Positions 7,295 to 14,132 of a DNA stretch of 46,658 nt are shown here, piece after piece. Source of the DNA: an uncultured Lachnospiraceae bacterium (GTDB lineage Bacteria; Bacillota; Clostridia; Lachnospirales; Lachnospiraceae); contig CALWSF010000028.1 in assembly GCA_944384125.1 (NCBI GenBank), positions 1 to 46,658 on the forward strand, in the 5' to 3' direction. The notes beneath the pieces are model-generated. The model saw nothing but the letters and a program-made list of their open reading frames with translations. It did no database searches and had not been told where the DNA came from. Made by a program: the position numbers and the translations under genes. Each line of letters begins with the position of its first letter. Position 1 is the stretch's first letter.

Positions 7295-7438
7295 TTAGAA
7301 TTTTTTTCGTTTTCCAAAATATTCCACCAGATTGATTATTCCAGAAATTATCCAGGATATTGCAATTATAATTAAAACTATTCTCCATCCATTAGAAACA
7401 TCTTCAGCGGAAATAAAAGTTTTATTTCCGGCTCCATA
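7295..7438 (-). pseudogene. Membrane-helix fragment without a start codon
   Basis: Between the two GNAT genes, a 48-codon stretch with no start reads YGAGNKTFISAEDVSNGWRI, then a strongly hydrophobic helix (VLIIIAISWIISGIINLVEYF) and GKRKKF-stop. That is the shape of the C-terminus of a small membrane protein. It may be what remains of a deleted gene. Function and identity are unknown. Confidence 0.3.
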
Positions 7439-7847
7439 CCATTAGATATTCCTTTTCACTTGTATCTTCATCTTTATTTTCACATCTGATTTCAAAATTT
7501 TCTCTTTTATAAAATTTTACAGCTCTTATATTTTTCTGATACACACTTAAAAATAATTCCTCTTTTCTATCTTTAACAAAATCCAGCAGCTGCCTTCCAA
7601 TTCCTTTCGTTTGAAATTGACTTTGCACAAAAATGCCAGCAATATAATTTTCATACAGGCCAATAAATCCCTGCACTTCATTTTCTTTTTCAAAAACATA
7701 TATTTCTGCTTGTAAAAACATTTCCTTTACCGCTTCAAGCTTACTCAGCCAGTATTGCGAAGGAATGAAATTGTGTGCATTCAAATTGGTATCCAACCAT
7801 ATATCTGCGAGTCTTTCTATATCCGATTTCTGAAATTCTCTAATCAT
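7422..7847 (-). CDS. GNAT-family N-acetyltransferase
   Basis: The 141-residue product starts MIREFQKSDIERLADIWLDTN, a common GNAT opening. The acetyl-CoA binding stretch is IAGIFVQSQFQTKGIGRQLLDFV (about residues 69-91; Q-T-K-G-I-G-R), and VYQKNIRAVKFYKRENFEI near 102-120 is the conserved C-terminal motif. This pattern resembles YjaB/RimI-like small acetyltransferases. The substrate is unknown. The ATG overlaps the stop of a 25-codon reading frame (7844-7921) by four bases, so translation may be coupled. It precedes the second GNAT gene on the same strand. Confidence 0.85.
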   Translation of the reverse strand: MIREFQKSDIERLADIWLDTNLNAHNFIPSQYWLSKLEAVKEMFLQAEIYVFEKENEVQGFIGLYENYIAGIFVQSQFQTKGIGRQLLDFVKDRKEELFLSVYQKNIRAVKFYKRENFEIRCENKDEDTSEKEYLMVWSRK

Positions 7848-7921
7848 ACTATAATCTCCGCAAATTCAAGTTTATCGCGCTCATGCAAACCAATCGTCGT
7901 AACCGGAATGAACAGAGCCAT
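7844..7921 (-). CDS. 25-residue ORF overlapping the GNAT start
   Basis: An ATG at 7921 opens MALFIPVTTIGLHERDKLEF-AEIIV, and its TGA overlaps the ATG of the GNAT gene (ATGA). The residues look like the conserved end of a larger protein rather than random sequence. No clear ribosome site precedes it. It is either a small coupling peptide or a 3' remnant of a lost gene. Confidence 0.25.
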   Translation of the reverse strand: MALFIPVTTIGLHERDKLEFAEIIV

Positions 7922-7952
7922 TTATTCAGCAAATAGCAATCTTCAATCTTCC

Positions 7953-8843
7953 TTAGTCTTTTGCAAGGCAGATCGTTCTTGCATACTTATTTACTGAATC
8001 TTCGACAATACGAATCTTCTTTTGACGAATATGATACTCAATTCTCTTTGCATACCACCAATCTCCTATACTGATCTGGGAATACCCCAGAATATCGCCA
8101 ATCAATCTGGCCTCTTTTACAGGCTTTTCTGTTAATCTTCTCCAAATTTGAAAATCATAAAAATCTTCTGGAACACCAAGTACCTTTCCATTTATCACAG
8201 AGCGCAAAGGACTATTATCTTCAACTAAACCACTCCATAAAATAGCAAACATTCGTATTTCTTCTTTTGAGAGCGTTTTTTCATAAGAAAGGAATCCTGC
8301 AAACTCTTCTGCTGCAACTTCGCTCCAATTTTTATAAGCTGTAATACTCTTTTCCCGAACTACATACTCCGGAATCTTTACCACCCGAACTTCATTCTCA
8401 TATTTTTCCAAAATCCGACACAAATGATAGAAGCCGCATCTGGAATATGGAGCGTCACTATACCAAATTCTAACCACCTCCCCATTATGCAGAAATTGTT
8501 TTAAACGGGACAATTCACTTATATAAACCTCTCCGGCTTTTTTCATTTCGTTATCCCATTCATCGGTCTGTTCCCATTGATTTTGAGCATACATCGAATA
8601 AATCAGTTCTTTCCGATATATACTGTCCACGGGTTCTTTAATATCTCCTATATCCAACATAAATCCAAGGCAAATAACTTCTTCTGCCGTTCCCTCTATC
8701 CAGCCCGTAACGGGTTTTTGGGGTAATACTTTTTTCCCCGCTATAAACACAGATGCAGGTTCATTGACAGTATTAATTCCTATTTTATTCTTTGCCACTT
8801 TCATTGAAGCAGCTTCACTCTCACTAAATAATATCTCAATCAT
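7953..8843 (-). CDS. DUF1835/DUF3658-type protein
   Basis: The 296-residue product has the typical DUF1835 signature VVRIWYSDAPYSRCGFYHLC at about residues 123-142. The second half (ARLIGDILGYSQISIGDWWYAKRIEYHIRQKKIRIV) fits the DUF3658 region that usually follows it. The family is found in Firmicutes next to regulators or acetyltransferases and has no assigned biochemical role that I can state. No signal peptide or membrane helix is seen. AGAGG stands 5 bases upstream of the ATG, and a TATACT box preceded by TG (8886-8891) is a likely extended -10. The gene is 105 bases upstream of the first GNAT gene on the same strand. Family assignment is from memory of the signature. Confidence 0.7.
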   Translation of the reverse strand: MIEILFSESEAASMKVAKNKIGINTVNEPASVFIAGKKVLPQKPVTGWIEGTAEEVICLGFMLDIGDIKEPVDSIYRKELIYSMYAQNQWEQTDEWDNEMKKAGEVYISELSRLKQFLHNGEVVRIWYSDAPYSRCGFYHLCRILEKYENEVRVVKIPEYVVREKSITAYKNWSEVAAEEFAGFLSYEKTLSKEEIRMFAILWSGLVEDNSPLRSVINGKVLGVPEDFYDFQIWRRLTEKPVKEARLIGDILGYSQISIGDWWYAKRIEYHIRQKKIRIVEDSVNKYARTICLAKD

Positions 8844-9035
8844 ATCAACCTCTTTAACATCATCAAATCTGAATTAATTTCTCTAAGTATAGCACTGTAT
8901 TATATATCTTTCCACAAAAAATAAAGGCACCGCCATGCCCCAAATGGCCAGTTCAAATACCCCACTCAATCCCATCCGAGGCAAACATCTTCCCGGCCTT
9001 TTCTTTTTTGATCTCCCTCATTCTTAAAGAAAAAT

Positions 9036-9111
9036 CGAATCAAACCGAATGAAAATTGGAAGCGGAAAACCAAATGGAAATTTACAAAAGAAAAAGAGAG
9101 CGGGAAAGACT
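9036..9111. repeat. Second dispersed repeat, copy D
   Basis: This matches 6715-6789 (CGAATCAAACCGAATGAAAA... to GAAAGACTT). Here its end forms half of a stem-loop, GAGAGCGGGAAAGAC (9096-9110) with GTCTTTCTCACTCTC (9114-9128), which is broken in the other copy. The rest of the gap 8844-9182 holds only the promoter of the DUF1835 gene. Confidence 0.55.
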
Positions 9112-9136
9112 TCGTCTTTCTCACTCTCTGTGTTTT
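9096..9136. terminator. Hairpin downstream of the decayed toxin gene
   Basis: A 15-base stem with two G-T pairs and a TTC loop is flanked by an A-rich run on the left and TGTGTTTTT on the right, so it could act in either direction. It lies 55 bases past the stop of the cptN-like pseudogene. Confidence 0.55.
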
Positions 9137-9182
9137 TCCTGTATTTCCTTCCAAACCGGGATTAAAAGCCAATCAGAATTAC

Positions 9183-9652
9183 TTATCTGCGCTCTCCTAA
9201 CTTCTTCAATATCGCCATAACATCTGGCCGCGTTGGCGTAAATCTAATGCCACGTTTCAACATCCCCATAACTTTTCTCGCTTTTCACTCAATCTCTTTA
9301 GCAGTATGCTCACTGGTCAACATCAGATGATTTCCAGCAATTGTATATTCCCGTTCTATGTATTCTTCTGTTATCGGGAACATATCCTGTATCAAAAATG
9401 CGCTTCCCCAGCTATCGTCCGGTTTAACGATGTAGAGAATATCACATGGCTTCCCTGCTTTTTCCTTCTTCTCCATAATTCATCTGTATTTGTCAATACG
9501 ACTGGACAATGGTATCATCCAGTATATCCCTGTACTCGAATTTTCAAAACAGTAATAATGCGGTCTGTTTCCTGACTTATTTCCTTTGAGATATGGATCT
9601 GTCATATCTTGAAAAATTTATCTTTGAAAATATAAAATCCTGTTTTCTTCAT
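9183..9652 (-). pseudogene. Decayed CptN/ToxN-like type III toxin
   Basis: Reading the minus strand from ATG 9652 gives MKKTGFYIFKDKFF. After one missing base in the T5 run near 9618 the frame continues DMTDPYLKGNKSGNRPHYYC, then YWMIPLSSRIDKYR. A TGA interrupts, then IMEKKEKAGKPCDILYIVK...SAFLIQDMFPITEEYIEREYT and SEHTAKEIE follow. A second TGA precedes KARKVMGMLKRGIRFTPTRP and the true stop at 9183. Repaired, it is about 156 residues. The run of motifs matches, from memory, CptIN-family endoribonuclease toxins, which cut and are held inactive by a repeat RNA. Both TGA codons stand where Arg is expected, so CGA to TGA changes are likely. One frameshift and two stops make it dead. The antitoxin RNA and terminator upstream support the identification. 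Confidence 0.7.
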
Positions 9653-9670
9653 TTACCTGTCTTCATTATG

Positions 9671-9701
9671 GAAAAAGTCCCTCGCCTTGTGGCGAAGGAC
9701 T
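9671..9701 (-). terminator. Terminator between antitoxin RNA and toxin gene
   Basis: AGTCC-TCGCC (9676-9686) pairs with GGCGA-GGACT (9691-9701) with one mismatch and a four-base loop, followed on the minus strand by five T. In type III toxin-antitoxin loci such a leaky terminator sets the ratio of antitoxin RNA to toxin mRNA. Confidence 0.7.
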
Positions 9702-9759
9702 ATACTTTCGACCCAATCACTTATTTACCACATATTGGTCAGCGGTAAACTTTCTTTGT
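9701..9759 (-). ncRNA. CptI-like antitoxin RNA, one repeat left
   Basis: On the minus strand a 45-base unit (9754 down to 9710) begins GAAAGTTTACCGC and ends ATTGGGTC; the next bases GAAAGTATA restart the unit. Within it TTTACC pairs with GGTAAA, and the loop sequence GACCAAT can pair with the downstream ATTGGGTC. This makes an H-type pseudoknot like those of ToxI/CptI RNAs. Only one full unit and the start of a second are visible, fewer than in most active type III systems, in line with decay. Confidence 0.6.
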
Positions 9760-9765
9760 ATTTAC

Positions 9766-9794
9766 ATAGTAGCAAGCATAAAGAGGAAAATCAA
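9766..9794 (-). promoter_or_regulatory. Promoter of the CptI-like RNA
   Basis: TTGATT (9789-9794) and TACTAT (9766-9771) on the minus strand are 17 bases apart. Transcription would begin within a few bases of the first pseudoknot repeat, as expected for this class. Confidence 0.5.
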
Positions 9795-9863
9795 TATAGC
9801 TTTCAATAAAAGTTTATGTCGGTATCATATAATTTATTCGAACCCGCAAAATCAAGTTTAATT

Positions 9864-9881
9864 CTATACAGTTTTGTATAG
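9864..9881. other. 7-bp stem-loop between the two TA loci
   Basis: CTATACA and TGTATAG flank a four-base loop. It lies 83 bases beyond the relE-like stop codon and upstream of the CptI promoter. No T-tract follows, so it may be an operator or mRNA 3' structure. The remaining 9795-9963 sequence shows nothing else. Confidence 0.3.
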
Positions 9882-9963
9882 GAGATTTGGCTCTATTTGA
9901 TTTTATTTAGTTCCAACTGCCATATCTCTATGGTCTGTATCTACTAATGTTATCAATCTGTTA

Positions 9964-10263
9964 TCACTCAAAAATTCTTGTAATATCTTGATATCGGTTG
10001 ACCACGCGGTAAATCTCTAAATACTCGTTGCTTACCTTGTAGATGATCACGTAATCTTCCCATATCGCATATTTATAGTCTGTCCGAAAGCTGACTCTCT
10101 TAGAAAGATCTGAACCCATTCCCGGAAACATCTGAAGATTTTCAAATTTACCGTAAATTTCCTTTATGGTCTTTGCAGCATATTCCTCATTATCTTCTGC
10201 AATGTAATCTCGGATATTCTTTAGATCCTTTGCAACAATCGGATTGATCCGCAGTTTTAACAT
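9964..10263 (-). CDS. RelE/ParE-family toxin
   Basis: The 99-residue product starts MLKLRINPIVAKDLKNIRDY at 10263, 1 base past the antitoxin stop, with GGGGGA just upstream. RelE/ParE features are the N-terminal strand and helix-turn-helix pair, the basic middle (SFRTDYKYAIWEDYVIIYKV) and the YRVVNRYQDITRIF end. RelE members cut mRNA on the ribosome and ParE members poison gyrase. The sequence alone does not separate them; the plasmid-type YIAEDN-YAAKTI-KF pattern slightly favours the ParE side. The gene is intact and coupled to the Phd-like antitoxin upstream, so the module may be active. Confidence 0.85.
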   Translation of the reverse strand: MLKLRINPIVAKDLKNIRDYIAEDNEEYAAKTIKEIYGKFENLQMFPGMGSDLSKRVSFRTDYKYAIWEDYVIIYKVSNEYLEIYRVVNRYQDITRIFE

Positions 10264-10264
10264 C

Positions 10265-10513
10265 TTATTCCCCCACAAGTGCTTTCAATTCATCCAGATC
10301 CAGCCAACCTTCGCCATCTTTCACTGCTTCTTCAGCTTCTTGCAATTTTATCAGAAGTTTTTTCTCTGCACGATCACGTTCATAATCTTCAATATCCATA
10401 ACTACAAAACGCCCTCTGCCATTCTTGGTCAAATACACCGGTTCCCCTTTGCGGCAATTCTTCAGGACTTCATTATAATTTCTCAAATCAGATACTGGTA
10501 AAATATTTGCCAT
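10265..10513 (-). CDS. Phd/YefM-family antitoxin
   Basis: The 82-residue protein starts MANILPVSDLRNYNEVLKNC, the classic Phd/YefM fold opening (IxPVSDLRxxxxEVL). VYLTKNGRGRFVVMDIEDYE (about residues 27-46) completes the DNA-binding half. The acidic C-terminal part (EEAVKDGEGWLDLDELKALV) would wrap the toxin. Such proteins neutralise the partner and repress their own operon. AAGGAGG stands 12 bases before the ATG. The gene precedes the toxin by one base, and a long inverted repeat lies over its promoter. Confidence 0.88.
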   Translation of the reverse strand: MANILPVSDLRNYNEVLKNCRKGEPVYLTKNGRGRFVVMDIEDYERDRAEKKLLIKLQEAEEAVKDGEGWLDLDELKALVGE

Positions 10514-10559
10514 ATTCTTTCAGCCCCTCCTTTGATCTCATATTATTTCTGCTACTTTT

Positions 10560-10607
10560 ATTATACACAGAAAGCTGTAAAATTCAACGTAGATTTTTAC
10601 AGCTTTC
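10560..10607 (-). promoter_or_regulatory. Promoter and operator of the type II TA module
   Basis: TTGAAT (10582-10587) and TATAAT (10560-10565) on the minus strand are 16 bases apart. A perfect 13-base inverted repeat, GAAAGCTGTAAAA (10570-10582) and TTTTACAGCTTTC (10595-10607), overlaps the spacer and -35. It is the likely binding site of the Phd-like antitoxin. Confidence 0.65.
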
Positions 10608-10735
10608 AGGAAGGAATTTTCATTATGTATATTTTTGTTATATCAGTTTAGAATAGATTAGCCAAATCACTTAGCTACTCGAACTCGCCCCTGTTAAACA
10701 TGTTCTAAATGGATTTGTGGTGTGGTATAAAAAAA

Positions 10736-10762
10736 GTTGACAGCTTATTCTCAGGGATTTCA
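10736..10762 (+). repeat. Left terminal inverted repeat of the IS
   Basis: GTTGACAGCTTATTCTCAGG at its start pairs with the outer part of the right end. Mismatches are at six of 27 positions. Confidence 0.7.
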
Positions 10763-10795
10763 TAATAAAACCAAGAGAATAGGTAGGGATTCAAA

Positions 10796-11128
10796 GTGGC
10801 ACGTAAATATGATCATGAATACAAAGTACAGGCAGTAAAATTTGCCAAAGAAATCGGCGGCGCTAAGGCTGCGAAAGAATTAGGAATCCCGGAAGGAACT
10901 ATCCATACATGGCTGAAAGCGGTAAGAGCCGGTAACTTAGATATTGGGGAAGGCTCCCATACCCTTGCCAGCGCAATGAGCCTGTCAGAAGAGATTACCA
11001 TGCTGCGTAAGCAGGTAAAAGAGCAGGAGAAAGAAATCCGACGCCTGAAGGAAGAAAACGAATTCCTGGAGGAAGCCAGCGCTTTTTTCGCCACCAGCCG
11101 TCGGAGGTCAGTAAAAACCAGAGAATGA
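10796..11128 (+). CDS. IS3-family transposase OrfA
   Basis: The 110-residue protein begins at a GTG (10796). It has the helix-turn-helix of IS3/IS911 OrfA proteins (KYDHEYKVQAVKFAKE...AAKELGIPEGTIHTWLK) and a leucine-zipper-like helix (LSEEITMLRKQVKEQEKEIRRLKEENEFLEEASAFF). OrfA binds the element's ends and joins OrfB to form the active transposase. It is intact. Its stop overlaps the orfB start by four bases (ATGA), so the second protein would be made by coupled translation or frameshifting. Because orfB is broken, the element cannot move by itself, but OrfA could still bind related copies. Confidence 0.9.
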   Translation: MARKYDHEYKVQAVKFAKEIGGAKAAKELGIPEGTIHTWLKAVRAGNLDIGEGSHTLASAMSLSEEITMLRKQVKEQEKEIRRLKEENEFLEEASAFFATSRRRSVKTRE

Positions 11129-12032
11129 TCTTTCTGGCTTTGAAAACAGAGGACGGCAGAATTACCGGTAAAATTTCATTTTATTGCTGGATGCTTGGTA
11201 TCAGCCGACAAAGCTTCTATAAATATCTCTCGAACAAAAACCGTCCCTGGAAGTATCAGGATCTGGCGGATGCCATGAAAGAAATCGTCAGTGAAGATGA
11301 ATGTAATGATACTTATGGACGGATCCGGATGTATCAGGCGTTGTTACTGAAACAGCCGGAAGGAGTACATATCCCCAGTGAGAGGACCGTATACCGGGTT
11401 ATGGATCAGATCGGCCTGAGCCATCGGCCAGGAAGAAAACCGAATGGACTCACAAAGGCAGACCGGGAGGCTATGAAATCGGAGGACTGCTGAAGCGGGA
11501 TTTCCATTCCGATGTTCCATTAAAAAAATGTATTACAGATATCACAGAGAGCCCAGCGTCCAATGGGAAACTGTATGTATCTGCGATTTTTGACTGCTTT
11601 GATCTTAGCGTCCTGGGTCTGGCAATGGAAACAAATATGAAAGCGGATCTGTGTATCCAAACATTGGAAAATGCCCTGGCTGCTTATCCCGCACTGGAAG
11701 GCGCTGTCATCCACAGGGAGCGTGGGACACAGTATACTAGCGAGTCCTACCGGCAGACCATCCGGAAGCACCACATCCACCAAAGCATGAACAGTGCCGG
11801 AGGACGCTGCCATGATAATGCACGCTGTGAGAGTATGTGGGCCAGAATGAAGACGGAACTTCTCTACGACCGTTATGACACCAAACAGATGACTGTAGAG
11901 GAACTAAAAGTACTCATTTGGAGATATTTTCTCAGTTATTGGAATAACCGGAGGATCTGTTCTGCCAATGGCGGACTTCCTCCCATGATAAAACGCAGGC
12001 AGTATTATGAGGCTTTGGAACTGGCAGCATAG
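11125..12032 (+). pseudogene. IS3-family transposase OrfB, frameshifted
   Basis: The first part (11125-11493) holds the HTH_21 region (CWMLGISRQSFYKYL...RIRMYQALL). A base is missing near 11488, where GAC-CTG-CTG is expected but GAC-TGC-TGA is read, so translation stops. The other frame then continues LLKRDFHSDVPLKKCITDIT through the DDE integrase core to 12032. Repaired, it would be 302 residues. The first Asp (ITDIT) and the Glu (DNARCESMW) remain. The middle motif, normally HSDRG, reads HRERG, so a catalytic Asp is also changed. Two independent lesions show that it is old. Confidence 0.88.
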
Positions 12033-12036
12033 TCAG

Positions 12037-12063
12037 TGATATCCTTGAGGAAAATATGTCAAC
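12037..12063 (-). repeat. Right terminal inverted repeat of the IS
   Basis: Its minus strand reads GTTGACATATTTTCCTCAAG onward, matching the left end. It begins 5 bases after the orfB stop. Confidence 0.7.
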
Positions 12064-12321
12064 TAATATTAACAATATCATTCCTTTCTAAGACTGAAAA
12101 GCAAAATGAATTGAACAAAATCACAGCATTCGATGGAACAATACCAGCTTTTAAACGTTTGGCTATAATTTATGAAAAAGCAAAAGATTTCGATTCCGCA
12201 ATAAATATTTGCGGACAAGCTATTAACTATTAATACTTCTATAGGAATGTTGTCTCAGGCAAATGAATTTCAAGACCGTCAAGAAAAACTGTTAATAAAG
12301 AAGTCTAAACTCTCTAAATAA
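12064..12321 (+). pseudogene. 3' remnant of a TPR-like gene cut by the IS
   Basis: Right of the IS, a frame without its own start reads KTEKQNELNKITAFDGTIPA, then FKRLAIIYEKAKDFDSAINICGQAINY-stop. A one-base shift continues INTSIGMLSQANEFQDRQEKLLIKKSKLSK-stop. The YEK-x-DFDSAI-x-ICxxAI pattern is a tetratricopeptide helix pair. Homologous-looking C-termini occur in larger clostridial proteins, but I cannot name the parent. No N-terminal half is found left of the IS (10608-10735), so the 5' part was deleted. Confidence 0.5.
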
Positions 12322-12360
12322 ATACTAATTATTGTCATTTGATTGTCACGAGACATAGAA

Positions 12361-12401
12361 AAAGCCCGCAACCCCGCATAAATGCTGTGATTGCGGGCTT
12401 T
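12361..12401 (-). terminator. Terminator of guaA
   Basis: AAAGCCCGCAA (12361-12371) pairs perfectly with TTGCGGGCTTT (12391-12401) just past the guaA stop, followed on the minus strand by TTTCT. Confidence 0.85.
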
Positions 12402-12407
12402 ACTCTC

Positions 12408-13949
12408 CTATTCAAACTCAATCGTTGCCGGCGGCTTGCCCGTGCAGTCATACAGTACGCGGTTAACTCCCTTGACCTCGTTTACAATTCTACTTGTAAC
12501 CTTTCCAAGCACTTCCCAGGGAAGCTGTGCTGCCTCCGCTGTCATGAAATCAGAAGTCATAACTGCCCGCAGAGCAATGGCATAATCGTAGGTTCTCACA
12601 TCGCCCATACAGCCAACCGACCGCATATTTGTGATTGCTGCAAAATACTGTCCCAGATCTTTCGCGATTCCGGCCTTGTCAACCTCCTCGCGGTAGATGG
12701 CATCTGCATCCTGTACGATGCGTACCTTTTCCGGTGTAACCTCTCCGATGATGCGGACACCGAGTCCCGGCCCCGGGAATGGCTGGCGGTAAACCAGCTT
12801 TTCAGGAATTCCGAGCTCAAGGCCGGCTTTCCTTACCTCATCTTTAAAAAGCATACGGAGCGGTTCGATAATTTCTTTAAAATCCACGTGTTCCGGAAGG
12901 CCGCCCACGTTGTGGTGGGATTTGATTACAGCAGACTTTCCGAGACCTGACTCAATCACATCCGGATAGATGGTTCCCTGAACAAAGAAGTCAACGGCAC
13001 CAATCTTTTTTGCTTCCTCCTCAAAAACGCGAATAAATTCCTCTCCGATAATTTTTCTTTTCTGCTCCGGCTCCGTTACTCCCGCCAGTCTGTTATAAAA
13101 ACGCTCCTGCGCATTGACGCGTATGAAATTAAGTTTGTAAGGACCGTTGGGGCCGAAAACAGCTTCTACCTCATCTCCCTCATTTTTGCGCAGCAGACCG
13201 TGATCAACAAACACACAGGTCAGCTGATCGCCGATTGCCTTTGCCATGAGGACACCGGCGACAGAGGAGTCCACACCGCCGGACAGGGCAAGAAGAGCAC
13301 GTCCCTTTCCTACTTTTTCCCGGATCTCACGGATGGATTTTTCAACAAATGCATCCATCTTCCAGTCTCCGCTGCAGCCGCAGATGCCATATACAAAGTT
13401 ATGAAGCATCTTGCTGCCTTCCTGGGTGTGAAGAACCTCCGGATGGGCCTGAATGCCGTACCATCCCTTTTCCGCATTTTCCATACCGGCAACAGGGCAT
13501 ACCGGAGTATGGCTTGTCACGCAAAATCCCTCCGGAACCTTTGCGATATAGTCCGTATGGCTCATCCAGCAGATTGTCCTGGGCGACACGCCCTGATAAA
13601 GTTTGGAGGTTGTATCTACTTCCACCTCTGTTTTTCCATATTCGCTTACAGGAGCTGTCTCCACCTGTCCGCCCAGAAGATACGCCATCAGCTGGGCGCC
13701 GTAGCAGATACCCAGAACGGGAATACCCAGATCAAAGATTTCTTTTGAACACCTCGGAGAATCCTCCCTGTAAACACTATTGGGGCCTCCCGTAAAAATA
13801 ATCCCCTTCGGATTCATCTCTCTGATCTTATCCAAAGGCAGACTGAAAGGATGGACCTCACAATATACGTTACACTCTCTTACTCTTCTGGCAATCAACT
13901 GATTGTACTGACCGCCGAAATCCAGTACAATAATCATCTCTTTCTCCAC
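12408..13949 (-). CDS. guaA: GMP synthase (glutamine-hydrolysing)
   Basis: The enzyme aminates XMP to GMP using glutamine and ATP in the cytoplasm. The start is a GTG at 13949 ([15 protein letters not shown]) with AGGAGG 7 bases upstream, giving 513 residues, the usual length. The class I glutamine amidotransferase half has VLGICYGAQ with the nucleophilic Cys near residue 87 and AHPEV near 175. The ATP pyrophosphatase half has [11 protein letters not shown] near 225. The C-terminal dimerisation part ([22 protein letters not shown]-like end) is complete. The gene stands alone, with its own promoter and terminator, downstream of uvrA. It is close to a nucleoside importer, which fits purine metabolism. 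Confidence 0.97.
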   Translation of the reverse strand: MEKEMIIVLDFGGQYNQLIARRVRECNVYCEVHPFSLPLDKIREMNPKGIIFTGGPNSVYREDSPRCSKEIFDLGIPVLGICYGAQLMAYLLGGQVETAPVSEYGKTEVEVDTTSKLYQGVSPRTICWMSHTDYIAKVPEGFCVTSHTPVCPVAGMENAEKGWYGIQAHPEVLHTQEGSKMLHNFVYGICGCSGDWKMDAFVEKSIREIREKVGKGRALLALSGGVDSSVAGVLMAKAIGDQLTCVFVDHGLLRKNEGDEVEAVFGPNGPYKLNFIRVNAQERFYNRLAGVTEPEQKRKIIGEEFIRVFEEEAKKIGAVDFFVQGTIYPDVIESGLGKSAVIKSHHNVGGLPEHVDFKEIIEPLRMLFKDEVRKAGLELGIPEKLVYRQPFPGPGLGVRIIGEVTPEKVRIVQDADAIYREEVDKAGIAKDLGQYFAAITNMRSVGCMGDVRTYDYAIALRAVMTSDFMTAEAAQLPWEVLGKVTSRIVNEVKGVNRVLYDCTGKPPATIEFE

Positions 13950-13985
13950 GGGTATTCCTCCTAATAAATTCATGTCACAGATAAC

Positions 13986-14018
13986 GAACCGGCGACACGC
14001 ACACTCCCGTGCCGGTTC
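13986..14018 (-). other. Hairpin in the guaA leader
   Basis: GAACCGGC (13986-13993) pairs with GCCGGTTC (14011-14018) in the roughly 85-base leader. No T-run follows, and I could not match it to a purine riboswitch. It may stabilise the mRNA or mark the end of uvrA transcripts. Confidence 0.4.
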
Positions 14019-14041
14019 CGGCCGTCAAAGGTTTACGGTTT

Positions 14042-14070
14042 ATTATAAAATACCTGACAAATGATGACAA
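14042..14070 (-). promoter_or_regulatory. Predicted guaA promoter
   Basis: TTGTCA (14065-14070) and a perfect TATAAT (14042-14047) on the minus strand are 17 bases apart. This lies between uvrA and guaA, so guaA need not depend on uvrA transcription. Confidence 0.7.
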
Positions 14071-14132
14071 GACGTTTTTACAAAAAAATCCAATGTTCAG
14101 ACTGTCAGAAGCCTGTACGAACACACTTTTTC

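Larger units (their letters stand above)
10736..12063 (+). mobile_element. IS3-family insertion sequence, inactive
   Basis: The element of about 1,330 bases has imperfect terminal repeats at 10736-10762 and 12037-12063 (21 of 27 positions match, both starting GTTGACA outward). It has two genes overlapping by ATGA, the IS3 layout. orfB carries a frameshift, and its catalytic HSD motif has become HRE. No target duplication was found at the ends. The sequence after the right end is a cut gene remnant. Confidence 0.85.

Noticed and set aside
8966-9172. 68-codon minus-strand frame rich in Phe and Ser
   Set aside because: It runs through repeat copy D and its hairpin; no ribosome site and atypical residues.
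10620-10735. tRNA or att remnant suggested by CTCGAACTCGCCCC left of the IS
   Set aside because: No acceptor or anticodon stems could be built and no second copy was seen across the element.
13950-14132. Purine riboswitch in front of guaA
   Set aside because: Only one simple hairpin is visible; the three-way junction and conserved loops of the purine aptamer are missing.
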